From: Wocania arenilitoris
GTDB taxonomy: Bacteria > Bacteroidota > Bacteroidia > Flavobacteriales > Flavobacteriaceae
Length of the DNA stretch: 64,000 nucleotides
Reading direction: 5' to 3'
Assembly: GCF_021728535.1 (NCBI RefSeq)
Contig: NZ_JAKKDU010000006.1
Span: forward strand, 62,001-126,000
Shown here piece by piece: positions 1 through 9,442 of this stretch. A program made the translations under genes and the position numbers. Positions within the stretch are counted from its first letter, which is position 1; each line of letters opens with the position of its first letter. The notes beneath the pieces were generated by a model. That model was not told where the DNA came from and searched no databases. It worked only from the letters and a program-made list of their open reading frames with translations.

Positions 1-684
1 CCCTGTTCTTGTACTGTGGTAATTTGTATCACTATACTTATAATGATTGAATTTTTTTGTATTGATGTTAAAACAATCAAGAATACCTGCATTGGATGTA
101 ATCCAAATATTCTCATTCTTTATTGCAATAGAAAAAATATTATCATCGCTTATGGTGTTTGCGTTATGGATATCTTGGTTATATTTTTTATAGGTTTTAG
201 TATTTGTATTTAAAGCATAAAGACCATCTCCAAAAGTACCAAACCAAATTGTATGGTATTGGTCTTCTGCTATACTAGTGATATGATTTGTAGTGTATGC
301 AGAATTGTTTTTTGTGTTTTTATAATTAGAAAACGATTCATTAAACGGATTATACTTATTCAAGCCTCCTTGCATGGTGCCTACCCATAAAAAACCATTG
401 AGATCTTCAAATAAGCACGTAATATTATTATTGCTTAAAGAATTAATATCATTTTCATTAGAGGTAAATGCCTTAAACTTATAGCCATCATATCTATAAA
501 GCCCATGGGTGCCACCAAACCACATAAACCCGTTTTTGTCTTTTAAAATACAATTAACAGAAGCTAAGCCATCTTCAATAACAAACTCTTCAAATAGTAA
601 TTTGTCATTCTGAGAGAATAATGCAATAGGGAGTAATAGTATAAAAATTCGCAAATTATTTAATATGGTTAGTTTATTAATCAT
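1..684 (-). CDS. Hybrid two-component sensor, N-terminal part (cut by window edge)
   Basis: The reverse strand reads open from an ATG at 684 to the window edge, 228 codons with no stop. It begins with a signal peptide (MINKLTILNNLRIFILLLPIA, ending near ALFSQ). At least four blades of the two-component regulator propeller (Reg_prop) follow, each with a repeated core such as IEDGLASVNCI...GFMWFGG, NNITCLFEDLNGFLWVGT, ITSIAEDQYHTIWFGT and NIFSIAI..ENIWIT. This propeller is the periplasmic sensor of Bacteroidota hybrid two-component systems, where histidine kinase, receiver and AraC-type parts follow; those parts would lie outside the window. The gene faces susC across a 180-base gap, the usual place for a regulator that senses a glycan fragment and switches on its own PUL. 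A stand-alone propeller or a non-hybrid sensor kinase cannot be excluded. Confidence 0.85.
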   Translation of the reverse strand, partial: MINKLTILNNLRIFILLLPIALFSQNDKLLFEEFVIEDGLASVNCILKDKNGFMWFGGTHGLYRYDGYKFKAFTSNENDINSLSNNNITCLFEDLNGFLWVGTMQGGLNKYNPFNESFSNYKNTKNNSAYTTNHITSIAEDQYHTIWFGTFGDGLYALNTNTKTYKKYNQDIHNANTISDDNIFSIAIKNENIWITSNAGILDCFNINTKKFNHYKYSDTNYHSTRTG

Positions 685-864
685 TTAATATAAATACTTT
701 TAGAATGAATAAGTATATAAATGTAAGGATATTATTAATTATTAAGACCTCTGTTTTATTAGGAGATTTGAAATAGAACGATAATGAAACCAATAAGATT
801 AAATATTAAACCCAACATTACAGCTTTACAGATAATTTTACACCTAAACTAATCTCATAAATTT

Positions 865-3800
865 ATGTATATGAAAAAAAAATATTTTAATGTAAACATT
901 GTAATTGCCTTTCTGTTTTTTGCGACGAGCGTAATGGCGCAAAAACAAATTTCAGGAAATGTGAATTCTGCTGATGGTCAGCCATTACCAGGTGTTTCAA
1001 TATTGGTAAAAGGAACAACAAATGGCACTTCAACAGATTTTGATGGGAATTATGCTATATCAAATGTAGCAGACAATGCTACGTTGGTATTCTCTTATCT
1101 AGGGTTTAAGACTAAAGAAGTGTTAGTTGGTAGTCAATCAACCATTAATGTGTCTTTAGAAGAGGATATAGCAACCTTAGATGACGTTATTGTAGTTGGA
1201 TATGGTACAAAAAAGAAGTTGGAAGTGGCCGGTGCAGTTGCTCAAATCTCTGGAGAGCTCACCAAAAGGAGTCCAGAGGTCAATTTCACCACCTCGCTAG
1301 CTGGACGCTTACCAGGTTTGGCAGTTACACAAACTGGAGCGCAACCAGGTCGTGAAAATATTGATATTAGCATTAGAGGTACTAGAACTTTTGACTCCGA
1401 TACAAGTGATGGTATTGATCCAACACAACCATTAATAGTTGTAGATGGTGTTATTGGTGCAGACGGATTAGGCGGTTTAAATTCAGATGACATTGAGAGT
1501 GTGTCAATTCTAAAGGATGCATCAGCTTCGGTGTATGGGTCTAGGGCAGCCAATGGGGTTATTTTAATTACTACCAAGCGAGGAAAAACGGGTAAACCGG
1601 TTTTTAATTATACCATAAATACTGGCATATTATCACCAACTCGTTTTCCAGAAAGAGCAAGTGCTTTAGAGTTTGCTACCATGTCTAGGGCTATCTTGGA
1701 TAGAGATCCTAGTGCTAATGTTATATCTTTTACGGATCAGGAAATTGCAGAATTTGGCGCTCTTGGTTTTAGAAGTACTGATTGGTACAGGGAGATATTT
1801 GATAGAACCTCTGTACAAACCAGACATAATATTTCTTTTAGAGGAGGAACTGAATCTGTAAGTTATTTCACATCATTAAGTGCAGCCCAAAGAGAAGGGA
1901 TTGTTGTACAAGATAACGTTACAGATGTAGGTCAGTATAACTTCAGATCTAACATAGATGTAAATGCTTCTGATAGAATAAAGGTCTCTTTGAATCTGGC
2001 GGGTAGATATGGTAAAAATCAGTTCTTTGGCGCTTCGCCGGGAGATGTGTCTAATGCCGCCGCAAAAGGATTGCCTTTTGAAACCTCAACAACAGCAGAT
2101 GGTAGGCCTTTACGTTTAAGACTAACAAACTTAAATTTAAACCCATTAGCCATAGTAAGACGAGAAAGTGGGTATCAAAGAGAGCGCAACAGCTTGTTTA
2201 ATGCTAAATTAGGCCTTACCTATAAAATACCTGGAATAGAAGGATTAAGTGCAGAAGTTTGGGGAGCAGCACGTTTTCGTCAAGATTATCGAAAACAATT
2301 TGATAGATCTTTTTTACAATATGATATAGACGGCAATGGAAATATAGTAGAAGATATTGTAAATAGGGATGTAAAGGTGACAGAAGATTATGAAAGGGAC
2401 TTAGAGCTAACGGGGCATATAAACTTAAGGTATGCAAACGTTTTTGGAAAGCATTCTGTAGGTGCATTTGCCGCTATAGAGCAAAGTGAACAAGAATTTA
2501 ATAGTTCAGGGCTTTCTAGAAGAGATTTCTTGGCAAGTACCATAGATCAGCTTTTTGCTGGTGGAACGCAAAACCAAACAACAGGAGGTTTTGCTTTTGA
2601 GAGTTCAAGATTGAGTTATATTGGAACTTTATCATATGACTTTAATAAGAAGTATTTTTTAGATTTTGGTTTTAGATATGAAGGAAGTTTTAACTTCGAT
2701 GAAGGGAGGAATTTTGGGTTCTTCCCATCAATACAAGGTGCTTGGAGACTTTCTGAAGAAAATTTCTTAAAGGATAATAGTACTATTAGTAATTTAAAAT
2801 TGAAAGGAACCTGGGGTAAAGTAGGTAATGATTTAATTCCACAGTTTCAATATTTAAATAGGTTTGGAAATGATGGGTCTTTCCCAATAGGAACGGGTAC
2901 GTTAACAAACTTGCCAATTGTGGGGCAAATAGGTACCATAGCCAATCCGTTTGTTACATGGGAGACGGCAGATCAAATTAACATAGGATTGGAGTTAGGT
3001 CTTTTTAGTAATAAATTGACGTTAGAGTTAGATTATTTCACTGAAAAAAGAGAAGATATTTTAGCGCCTAGAAGAGTAAGTATCCCATTATATACTGGGG
3101 TTACACCATCTCAAAGACCAAATGAGAATATAGGGAAAGTAGAAAGTAAGAGTTTTGAGGCTATTATAGGTTATAGAACGCAAATAGGAAAAGTGAATTT
3201 CTCAGCAGAAGGTAATATAGCTTATGCTCAGAATGAGTTGGTTTTTAAAGATGCTGTTGAACCAGCTGAGCCATATCAAAATTTAGAAGGGCGACCAATA
3301 GGAAGTAGGTTGGTATACAATGCCATTGGTATTTATGGAGACCAGACAGATTTAGATAACAACCCAGGGTTGGCAGGCGCTGGAATAGGAGACTTAATTT
3401 ATGCCGATACCAATGAGGATGGTGTAATAGATGCAAACGATAGAATAGCTTGGGAGCCAGATCCAAGCATTCAGTTTGGTTTAAATTTAGGATTTGATTA
3501 CAGTAACTTTGAATTAAGTATGTTGTTCCAAGGAGTAGCCAATGCAACTGCAACACAGAGCGCTATTTTTGGGGAAGGAGATTTTGCTTATATACTAAGA
3601 AACGCTTATACACCTGCAAACCCTAACGCATCATTGCCTAGACTTGGAGCTACAGAATCTGCAAGAAATGGTTATTTAGGAGGAGATAATGCCACTAATT
3701 TCTGGATAAGAGATGCCTCTTTTGTTAGACTTAGAAACATTCAGTTAGCTTATAATGTACCTCAAGATATTACATCAAAAGTAGGACTGTCTGCAGTGCG

Positions 3801-3942
3801 TTTATATGTAAGTGGTAGCAACTTGATAACATTTGATAAGTTTAAGAAAGATGGGTTAGGAGACCCAGAACAAGGTATTGGGGTATTAAGTAGTATCCCA
3901 CTTCAAAAGATCGTTAATTTCGGAGCTAACATTACTTTTTAA
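865..3942 (+). CDS. SusC-like TonB-dependent outer-membrane transporter
   Basis: A 1025-residue SusC/RagA family transporter that would import glycan pieces with TonB energy. A signal peptide (to about residue 25, ending in VMAQ) is followed by a carboxypeptidase-D regulatory-like domain (about 28-105, with QPLPGVSILVKG and STDFDGNYAI). The segment LDDVIVVGYGTKKK leads into the plug domain. The SusC signature SILKDASASVYGSRAANG is present near residue 215, and the rest is a beta-barrel ending in an aromatic (NITF). There is no STN domain, so it should not signal to an anti-sigma factor. A second ATG lies two codons downstream (871) and would serve equally well. SusD follows 22 bases later, as expected for an obligate pair. 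Confidence 0.96.
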   Translation: MYMKKKYFNVNIVIAFLFFATSVMAQKQISGNVNSADGQPLPGVSILVKGTTNGTSTDFDGNYAISNVADNATLVFSYLGFKTKEVLVGSQSTINVSLEEDIATLDDVIVVGYGTKKKLEVAGAVAQISGELTKRSPEVNFTTSLAGRLPGLAVTQTGAQPGRENIDISIRGTRTFDSDTSDGIDPTQPLIVVDGVIGADGLGGLNSDDIESVSILKDASASVYGSRAANGVILITTKRGKTGKPVFNYTINTGILSPTRFPERASALEFATMSRAILDRDPSANVISFTDQEIAEFGALGFRSTDWYREIFDRTSVQTRHNISFRGGTESVSYFTSLSAAQREGIVVQDNVTDVGQYNFRSNIDVNASDRIKVSLNLAGRYGKNQFFGASPGDVSNAAAKGLPFETSTTADGRPLRLRLTNLNLNPLAIVRRESGYQRERNSLFNAKLGLTYKIPGIEGLSAEVWGAARFRQDYRKQFDRSFLQYDIDGNGNIVEDIVNRDVKVTEDYERDLELTGHINLRYANVFGKHSVGAFAAIEQSEQEFNSSGLSRRDFLASTIDQLFAGGTQNQTTGGFAFESSRLSYIGTLSYDFNKKYFLDFGFRYEGSFNFDEGRNFGFFPSIQGAWRLSEENFLKDNSTISNLKLKGTWGKVGNDLIPQFQYLNRFGNDGSFPIGTGTLTNLPIVGQIGTIANPFVTWETADQINIGLELGLFSNKLTLELDYFTEKREDILAPRRVSIPLYTGVTPSQRPNENIGKVESKSFEAIIGYRTQIGKVNFSAEGNIAYAQNELVFKDAVEPAEPYQNLEGRPIGSRLVYNAIGIYGDQTDLDNNPGLAGAGIGDLIYADTNEDGVIDANDRIAWEPDPSIQFGLNLGFDYSNFELSMLFQGVANATATQSAIFGEGDFAYILRNAYTPANPNASLPRLGATESARNGYLGGDNATNFWIRDASFVRLRNIQLAYNVPQDITSKVGLSAVRLYVSGSNLITFDKFKKDGLGDPEQGIGVLSSIPLQKIVNFGANITF

Positions 3943-3964
3943 TTAATATTATAATATATAAACA

Positions 3965-5677
3965 ATGATAAAAAACATTATTAATCATATAGAAAGGGTT
4001 GGGGTTAAAACAATGCTAATAGGTATATTGGTGTTAACTTCAGTCATTATATCTTCTTGTAGTGAAGATGTATTAAACAAACAACCTTTAGCAGATATAT
4101 CAGATGAAGACATATTTAACGATGATGCATTGTTAGATGCTTACGTTTTAGGTAATTACAGAGCTTTTAGGTTTTTTCAATTCGGGGCTTTCTTTACAGA
4201 AGCAGGGTCTGATAATGCCATGTATGTAGGTGATGGTGGTGGCCTTCAGTTATATGGGAGAAATGAGCATACTGCTGATAATTCTGAAGATTTTACTCAA
4301 AATGCTTGGAGAGAGAATTATGCAAATATCAGAGAAACAAATATTTATTTTGATAGAATAGTAAGTACAGCGGCTTCTCCAGATTTAGTTACAAGACTAA
4401 CAGCAGAAATGCGTTTTATTAGAGCATGGTGTTATTTTGATTTAATCAGTTTTTATGGGGATGTCCCTTTAATAACAGATTTGGTTGATTTTGGGTCAGA
4501 GTTTGACCGTACAAGAACACCTTATGATGAGGTGTCAGCATTCATTGTAAGTGAATTAGATGCCGCAATTCCTAATTTACCCACTGAAGCATTTGACGGG
4601 AACACCGGACGGGCTACCCGAGGAGCTGCTATGGCATTAAAATCAAGAGTGTTGTTATATGCGGCCAGTGCCTTGCATAACCCAAGTAATGATAGGGAAA
4701 AGTGGCAAGCAGCAAGTGATGCGGCAGAAGCAGCTATGAATTTATCTGAATATAGTATTGATCCAGATTATTCTAATATTTATAATGAAACACGTTCACA
4801 AGAGGTAATGTTTGCGAGAGGTTATACTAACGAGAATAAATCTGCTGATGCTAGTTTGCCTGGAGTTTGGACATGGAATTTCGTAATAGACCGTTATTAT
4901 TTACCAGTAAATTATTTTGTTTCTGACCCTCGATTTACAATGGCCATACAAGGTTTAGTTGATGCCTATGAGACCCAAGATGGTAGTCCAGTAGATCCCC
5001 AAGACCCCTGGACCAATAGAGATCCGCGTTTAGATATGACTATTATACATCACAATAGTGTTATAAACAAAGAAGGATCTCCAATTACTATTGAGTATCA
5101 TTATGACCAAGCAGATCCAACTAACGCAGCTTTAGCGGGGTTAGGGTCCAATCTTAATGGAGGCACGCCTACACATTATAATATTTTAAAGCAAACCGAT
5201 ACATCTAAGCCATTAGCTCTTGAAAACCCTGATCATCACGCACCATGGGTGTATTTCAGAAAAGCAGAAATGTATTTGAATTATGCAGAGGCGCAGATAG
5301 AGTTAGGTAATGATGCCAATGCACGTACGGCTATAAATAGGGTTAGAAGTAGAGCAAACGTAGGCATGCCAGATGTTACAGAGTCAGGAGATGCTTTAAA
5401 ACAACGTTACAGAAACGAGCGTAGAGTAGAGTTTGCTTTTGAGAATTTAAGATGGTATGATATTACCCGTTGGAGAATTGGGGATCAAGTTATTAAGCCT
5501 GCCATAGGTCTTACCGTTTTAAGAGATAACACAATAACTCCTGCTACGGAAACGTATGAGTACGATCGCGTAGTTGATGCGTTAAGAACTTGGGACGATA
5601 GAAAATATTATCTCCCAATACCAAGATCAGAATTAGAAGCCAGTCCATCACTATTGCCTCAAAATCCTGGGTATTAA
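3965..5677 (+). CDS. SusD-like surface glycan-binding lipoprotein
   Basis: A 570-residue RagB/SusD family lipoprotein that should cap the preceding SusC barrel and bind the glycan. The N terminus carries a hydrophobic stretch and a lipobox (VIISSC), followed by the family-typical start EDVLNKQPLADISDEDIF. The C-terminal SusD domain contains KAEMYLNYAEAQIELG, RNERRVEFAFENLRWYDI and the usual ending YYLPIPRSELEASPSLLPQNPGY split across the last residues. A later start at 4013 (MLIGILVL) would give a more ordinary signal peptide length, so the start is uncertain by 16 codons. Confidence 0.96.
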   Translation: MIKNIINHIERVGVKTMLIGILVLTSVIISSCSEDVLNKQPLADISDEDIFNDDALLDAYVLGNYRAFRFFQFGAFFTEAGSDNAMYVGDGGGLQLYGRNEHTADNSEDFTQNAWRENYANIRETNIYFDRIVSTAASPDLVTRLTAEMRFIRAWCYFDLISFYGDVPLITDLVDFGSEFDRTRTPYDEVSAFIVSELDAAIPNLPTEAFDGNTGRATRGAAMALKSRVLLYAASALHNPSNDREKWQAASDAAEAAMNLSEYSIDPDYSNIYNETRSQEVMFARGYTNENKSADASLPGVWTWNFVIDRYYLPVNYFVSDPRFTMAIQGLVDAYETQDGSPVDPQDPWTNRDPRLDMTIIHHNSVINKEGSPITIEYHYDQADPTNAALAGLGSNLNGGTPTHYNILKQTDTSKPLALENPDHHAPWVYFRKAEMYLNYAEAQIELGNDANARTAINRVRSRANVGMPDVTESGDALKQRYRNERRVEFAFENLRWYDITRWRIGDQVIKPAIGLTVLRDNTITPATETYEYDRVVDALRTWDDRKYYLPIPRSELEASPSLLPQNPGY

Positions 5678-5703
5678 TAAATAATATAAATATGAAAAAT
5701 AAG

Positions 5704-5746
5704 AAAGCAATGATTGTAAAATTATACGGTCATTGCTTTTTTTTAT
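5704..5746 (+). terminator. Rho-independent terminator after susD
   Basis: AAAGCAATGA (5704-5713) pairs perfectly with TCATTGCTTT (5730-5739) and is followed by a run of T. It lies 27 bases after the susD stop and should separate susCD from the next gene, at least partly. Confidence 0.85.
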
Positions 5747-5886
5747 TTAAATAAGTTAGTAGTGCAGCTTCTAATTTTATTATCAAATAAAAAACAGCTA
5801 TATTTTTGGTCTAGATAAAAAAGTGTAAACGTTATCGGATAATTTTAAATTGGAAATGATATAGCATAAATCTTTAAATTTTTAAA

Positions 5887-8800
5887 ATGAAATTTAGTTA
5901 TTACATCATCTTATTAATCATGTGCTTATCATGTGTGAAGAAAAAGGAAACCACCTTAAAGGTCGGTGAAGTATTTGTAGATATAAATAGTAAAGCATCA
6001 GGTATAGATTTCTCTAATATATTAACGGAAAATGATTCCATTAATTATTTTAATTACGGTTATATGTATATGGGTGGAGGTGTTGCCATTGGAGATGTAA
6101 ATAATGATGGATTACAAGATGTTTATTTTACAGGTAATATGGTTGAGAATAAACTGTATTTAAATAAAGGAGATTTAAGTTTTGAAGACATTACAGAAAG
6201 TGCAAATGTTGCAGCAGATGATAGATGGGTAACTGGCGTAACCATGGCTGATGTAAATGCTGATGGTTGGTTGGATATGTATGTAAGTGTTTCTGGTATA
6301 TGGACTACCACAAAAAATTTATTATATATTAATAAAGGACTTGATGAAAATGGTATTCCAATTTTTATAGAAGCAGCAGAATCTTACGGTATTGCCGATT
6401 CTGGTAATAGTGTACAAGGCACCTTTTTTGATTATGATAATGATGGCGATTTAGACTTGTACGTGATTAACTATCCGCCCACAGATTTTAGAACTACGGT
6501 TCCAGAGTACAACAGGCTAATGCATGGTGTAACAGAGGTACAATCAAACACCCTATATAGAAATAATGGAGATAATACATTTACCAATGTAACAGAGGCC
6601 TCTGGATTGTTAAGTTTTGGTTTATCGTTATCAGCAGCAATAGGAGATTATAACTCAGATGGTTGGCAAGATATATACGTATCTAATGATTTTGCATCAC
6701 CAGATAATTTTTATTTCAATAATGGCGATGGCACTTTTACAGATCAAATTAAAAAAACTATCAATCAAACCGCATTTTTTGGAATGGGGTCTGATGTAGC
6801 AGACTTTAATAATGATGGGTTATTGGACTTTTTTCAATTGGATATGACCCCCGAAGATAATCGCCGATCGAAAGCCAATATGCAGAGCATGAATGTGCAA
6901 ATGTTTAACCAAATGGATCATTATGGATTTCATACCCAATTTATGCATAATACTTTACAATTAAACGTGGGCAATGACGAAAATGAGCTTCCACTTTTTA
7001 GCAATGTCCCTAGGTTGGGAGGCGTTGCCTTAACAGATTGGAGTTGGGCTGCTCTATTTGCCGATTTTGATAATGATGGATGGAAAGATCTTTTTGTTAC
7101 CAATGGGACCAGAAGAGAGATAAATAATAAAGACTATTTTAAAAAAATAGGAAAACAATATAGTAAAAAGAAAAAAGAAGGTAATATATTACCTCTTGTA
7201 GAAGCCATTCCTTCCGAAAAAATAGAAAATTATGCTTTTAAAAATAATGGCGATCTTACCTTTTCAAAAATCGGTAAAAAATGGGGTGTAAACCATAAAG
7301 GATTTTCTAACGGAGCTGCTTATGCCGATTTGGATAATGATGGCGATTTAGATTTAGTTGTGAATAATTTAGATGAAGTTAGCAAAGTTTATAAAAACAC
7401 AACCACAGAAAATAATTCCAATAATTATCTTAAGATAAATTTAAAGGGAACAGAAAAAAACCCTTTAGGTATAGGAACAAAAGTCTTTATATATAGTAAA
7501 GGAAAAGTACAATTACAACAAGTAATGAATACTAGAGGTTTTCAATCGGCAGTGCCTTCTATTTTAAACTTTGGATTAGGAAAAGCAACAACCATTGATA
7601 GTCTTAAAGTAATATGGCCAGATGGCAGGCAACAAAATCTTGTTTCGTTGGGAATAAACAAACAAATAGATTTAAACTATTCTAATAGTAATGCAAAATT
7701 ACAACAACCAAGCTTAAATAAGAATACTATGTTTAAGGATGTAACAAAAAAAACAGGCATATCCTATAAACATAAAGAGAATAAGTTTGATGATTATTTC
7801 TATCAGGTATTGCTGCCAAATAAAATGTCTCAATTTGGACCAGCTTTAGCAGTAGGAGATGTTAATAATGATGGCTTAGAAGATTTTTATATTGGAGGTG
7901 CCTCAAGATATTTTGGTAATATTTATTTTCAAAACTTAGATGAAACGTTTACTAAACAAGAGGTAGACTTAAGTTGGAAAGATGATGATATAAAAGAAGA
8001 TGTCAATGCCATTTTTTTTGATGCTAATAATGATGGATATCAAGATTTGTATGTAGTCAGTGGCGGAAATGAATTTCATAAAAATTCTAAACCATATCAA
8101 GACAGATTATATATCAACGACAAAAAAGGGAATCTTATAAAAAACAATACTGCTTTGCCTAAGATGTATATTAGTGGATCAAAAGTGGTTCCAGCTGATT
8201 TTGATAATGACGGTGATTTAGATTTGTTTGTTGGTGGGAGGCATACACCAAGAAACTACCCTTTACCGACTAACAGTTTTATTTTAAGAAATGATAGCTC
8301 AGAATCTGAAATCATTTTCACTGATATAACTAAAGAAGTAGCAACAGATTTGCAAGATATAGGTATGGTTACAGATGCCACATGGACAGACTTTAACGGA
8401 GATAATATTTTAGACTTAGTTGTTGTTGGAGAATGGATGCCCATTACTTTTTTTGCAAATGAAAATGGTAAATTTATTAACAAAACAAATGTATTCGGGT
8501 TTGAAAAATCTACAGGTTGGTGGAATACCATCATAGCAAAAGATTTTGATAACGATGGAGATATAGATTTTGTAGCAGGTAATTTAGGGTTAAATTACAA
8601 ATATCGAGCATCAGAAAAAGAAACATTTGATGTTTATGCCGATGATTTTGATAATAATAAAAGTACAGATATTGTTTTAGGTTACTATTATGATGGCGAA
8701 CAATACCCAGTTAGAGGACGTCAATGCTCTTCACAGCAAATACCAGCTATTGAAATAAAATTTAAAGATTATAATTCCTTTGCAAAAGCAGATATTGAAG

Positions 8801-9231
8801 ATGTATATTCTACACAAAGTTTAAAAGATGCTTTACATTATAAGGCATATACTTTTGCTAGTAGTTATATAGAAAATTTAGGAAATGGAAATTTTAAAAC
8901 TAAAGCATTACCTAATGAAGCTCAAGTTTCTTCCATAAATAGTATTCTATCCAAAGATGTTAATGATGATGGTCATATAGATTTAATTGTTTCTGGGAAT
9001 TTATACACATCTGAGGTGGAAACTCCAAGAAATGATGCTTCTTATGGCTTATATCTTCAAGGTAATGGTTTAGGTGAGTTTAAACCTATGCCAGCAACTA
9101 AAAGCGGACTATATGTAAAAGGAGACGTGAAAAATTCTGCATGGATTAAATTAAGTAATGGCATGGATGCAATTCTTTTTGCTAAAAATAATGATAGTCT
9201 TCAATTAGAAAAAGTTTCTAAAATTCATTAA
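5887..9231 (+). CDS. Large FG-GAP/VCBS repeat lipoprotein with UnbV/ASPIC domain
   Basis: A 1114-residue lipoprotein (signal MKFSYYIILLIMCLSC, acylated Cys16). It is built from many FG-GAP/VCBS repeats, each with a calcium-loop motif such as DVNNDGLQD, DVNADGWLD, DYDNDGDLD, DFNNDGLLD, DFDNDGWKD and DLDNDGDLD. An ASPIC/UnbV-type segment (about residues 520-595, GTKVFIYSKGK ... VIWPDGRQQNL) sits in the middle, and a second repeat block fills the C-terminal half. The family is CRTAC1-like, is common in marine Bacteroidota PULs, and is thought to bind or present carbohydrate in a calcium-loaded propeller. The reading of its role here as an accessory surface glycan-binding protein is inference from context. 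It has its own upstream space of 140 bases after the susD terminator. Confidence 0.9.
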   Translation: MKFSYYIILLIMCLSCVKKKETTLKVGEVFVDINSKASGIDFSNILTENDSINYFNYGYMYMGGGVAIGDVNNDGLQDVYFTGNMVENKLYLNKGDLSFEDITESANVAADDRWVTGVTMADVNADGWLDMYVSVSGIWTTTKNLLYINKGLDENGIPIFIEAAESYGIADSGNSVQGTFFDYDNDGDLDLYVINYPPTDFRTTVPEYNRLMHGVTEVQSNTLYRNNGDNTFTNVTEASGLLSFGLSLSAAIGDYNSDGWQDIYVSNDFASPDNFYFNNGDGTFTDQIKKTINQTAFFGMGSDVADFNNDGLLDFFQLDMTPEDNRRSKANMQSMNVQMFNQMDHYGFHTQFMHNTLQLNVGNDENELPLFSNVPRLGGVALTDWSWAALFADFDNDGWKDLFVTNGTRREINNKDYFKKIGKQYSKKKKEGNILPLVEAIPSEKIENYAFKNNGDLTFSKIGKKWGVNHKGFSNGAAYADLDNDGDLDLVVNNLDEVSKVYKNTTTENNSNNYLKINLKGTEKNPLGIGTKVFIYSKGKVQLQQVMNTRGFQSAVPSILNFGLGKATTIDSLKVIWPDGRQQNLVSLGINKQIDLNYSNSNAKLQQPSLNKNTMFKDVTKKTGISYKHKENKFDDYFYQVLLPNKMSQFGPALAVGDVNNDGLEDFYIGGASRYFGNIYFQNLDETFTKQEVDLSWKDDDIKEDVNAIFFDANNDGYQDLYVVSGGNEFHKNSKPYQDRLYINDKKGNLIKNNTALPKMYISGSKVVPADFDNDGDLDLFVGGRHTPRNYPLPTNSFILRNDSSESEIIFTDITKEVATDLQDIGMVTDATWTDFNGDNILDLVVVGEWMPITFFANENGKFINKTNVFGFEKSTGWWNTIIAKDFDNDGDIDFVAGNLGLNYKYRASEKETFDVYADDFDNNKSTDIVLGYYYDGEQYPVRGRQCSSQQIPAIEIKFKDYNSFAKADIEDVYSTQSLKDALHYKAYTFASSYIENLGNGNFKTKALPNEAQVSSINSILSKDVNDDGHIDLIVSGNLYTSEVETPRNDASYGLYLQGNGLGEFKPMPATKSGLYVKGDVKNSAWIKLSNGMDAILFAKNNDSLQLEKVSKIH

Positions 9232-9442
9232 TAGCAATATAGACTAATATACAAACCTGTTAGACTAATAATTATACTCTAAAACATTACGCTGTTACTA
9301 CTTTCGTAAAGTAATTGTTTTCAGGTGAAAAATCCAGAAATGGATATAGTTCATCAGTTTTAGTTTTAGTTAAATGAGTTGTTTTAGATTCAAAAGGGCA
9401 AAGTTTGCCCTTTTGAATTCTATCTTTAAATTAAATGCAAGT

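Noticed and set aside
16-213. Plus-strand 65-codon open frame at the left edge
   Set aside because: It is the shadow of the minus-strand sensor gene, whose propeller repeats are clear in the opposite direction.
5822-5850. GTAAACGTTATCGG as a LacI-type operator
   Set aside because: Only one half resembles the usual palindrome, and no LacI-family regulator is nearby.
9299-9313. TACTTTCGTAAAGTA inverted repeat before the GH89 gene
   Set aside because: The arms are only six bases long, it has no partner copy elsewhere in the locus, and nothing links it to a regulator.
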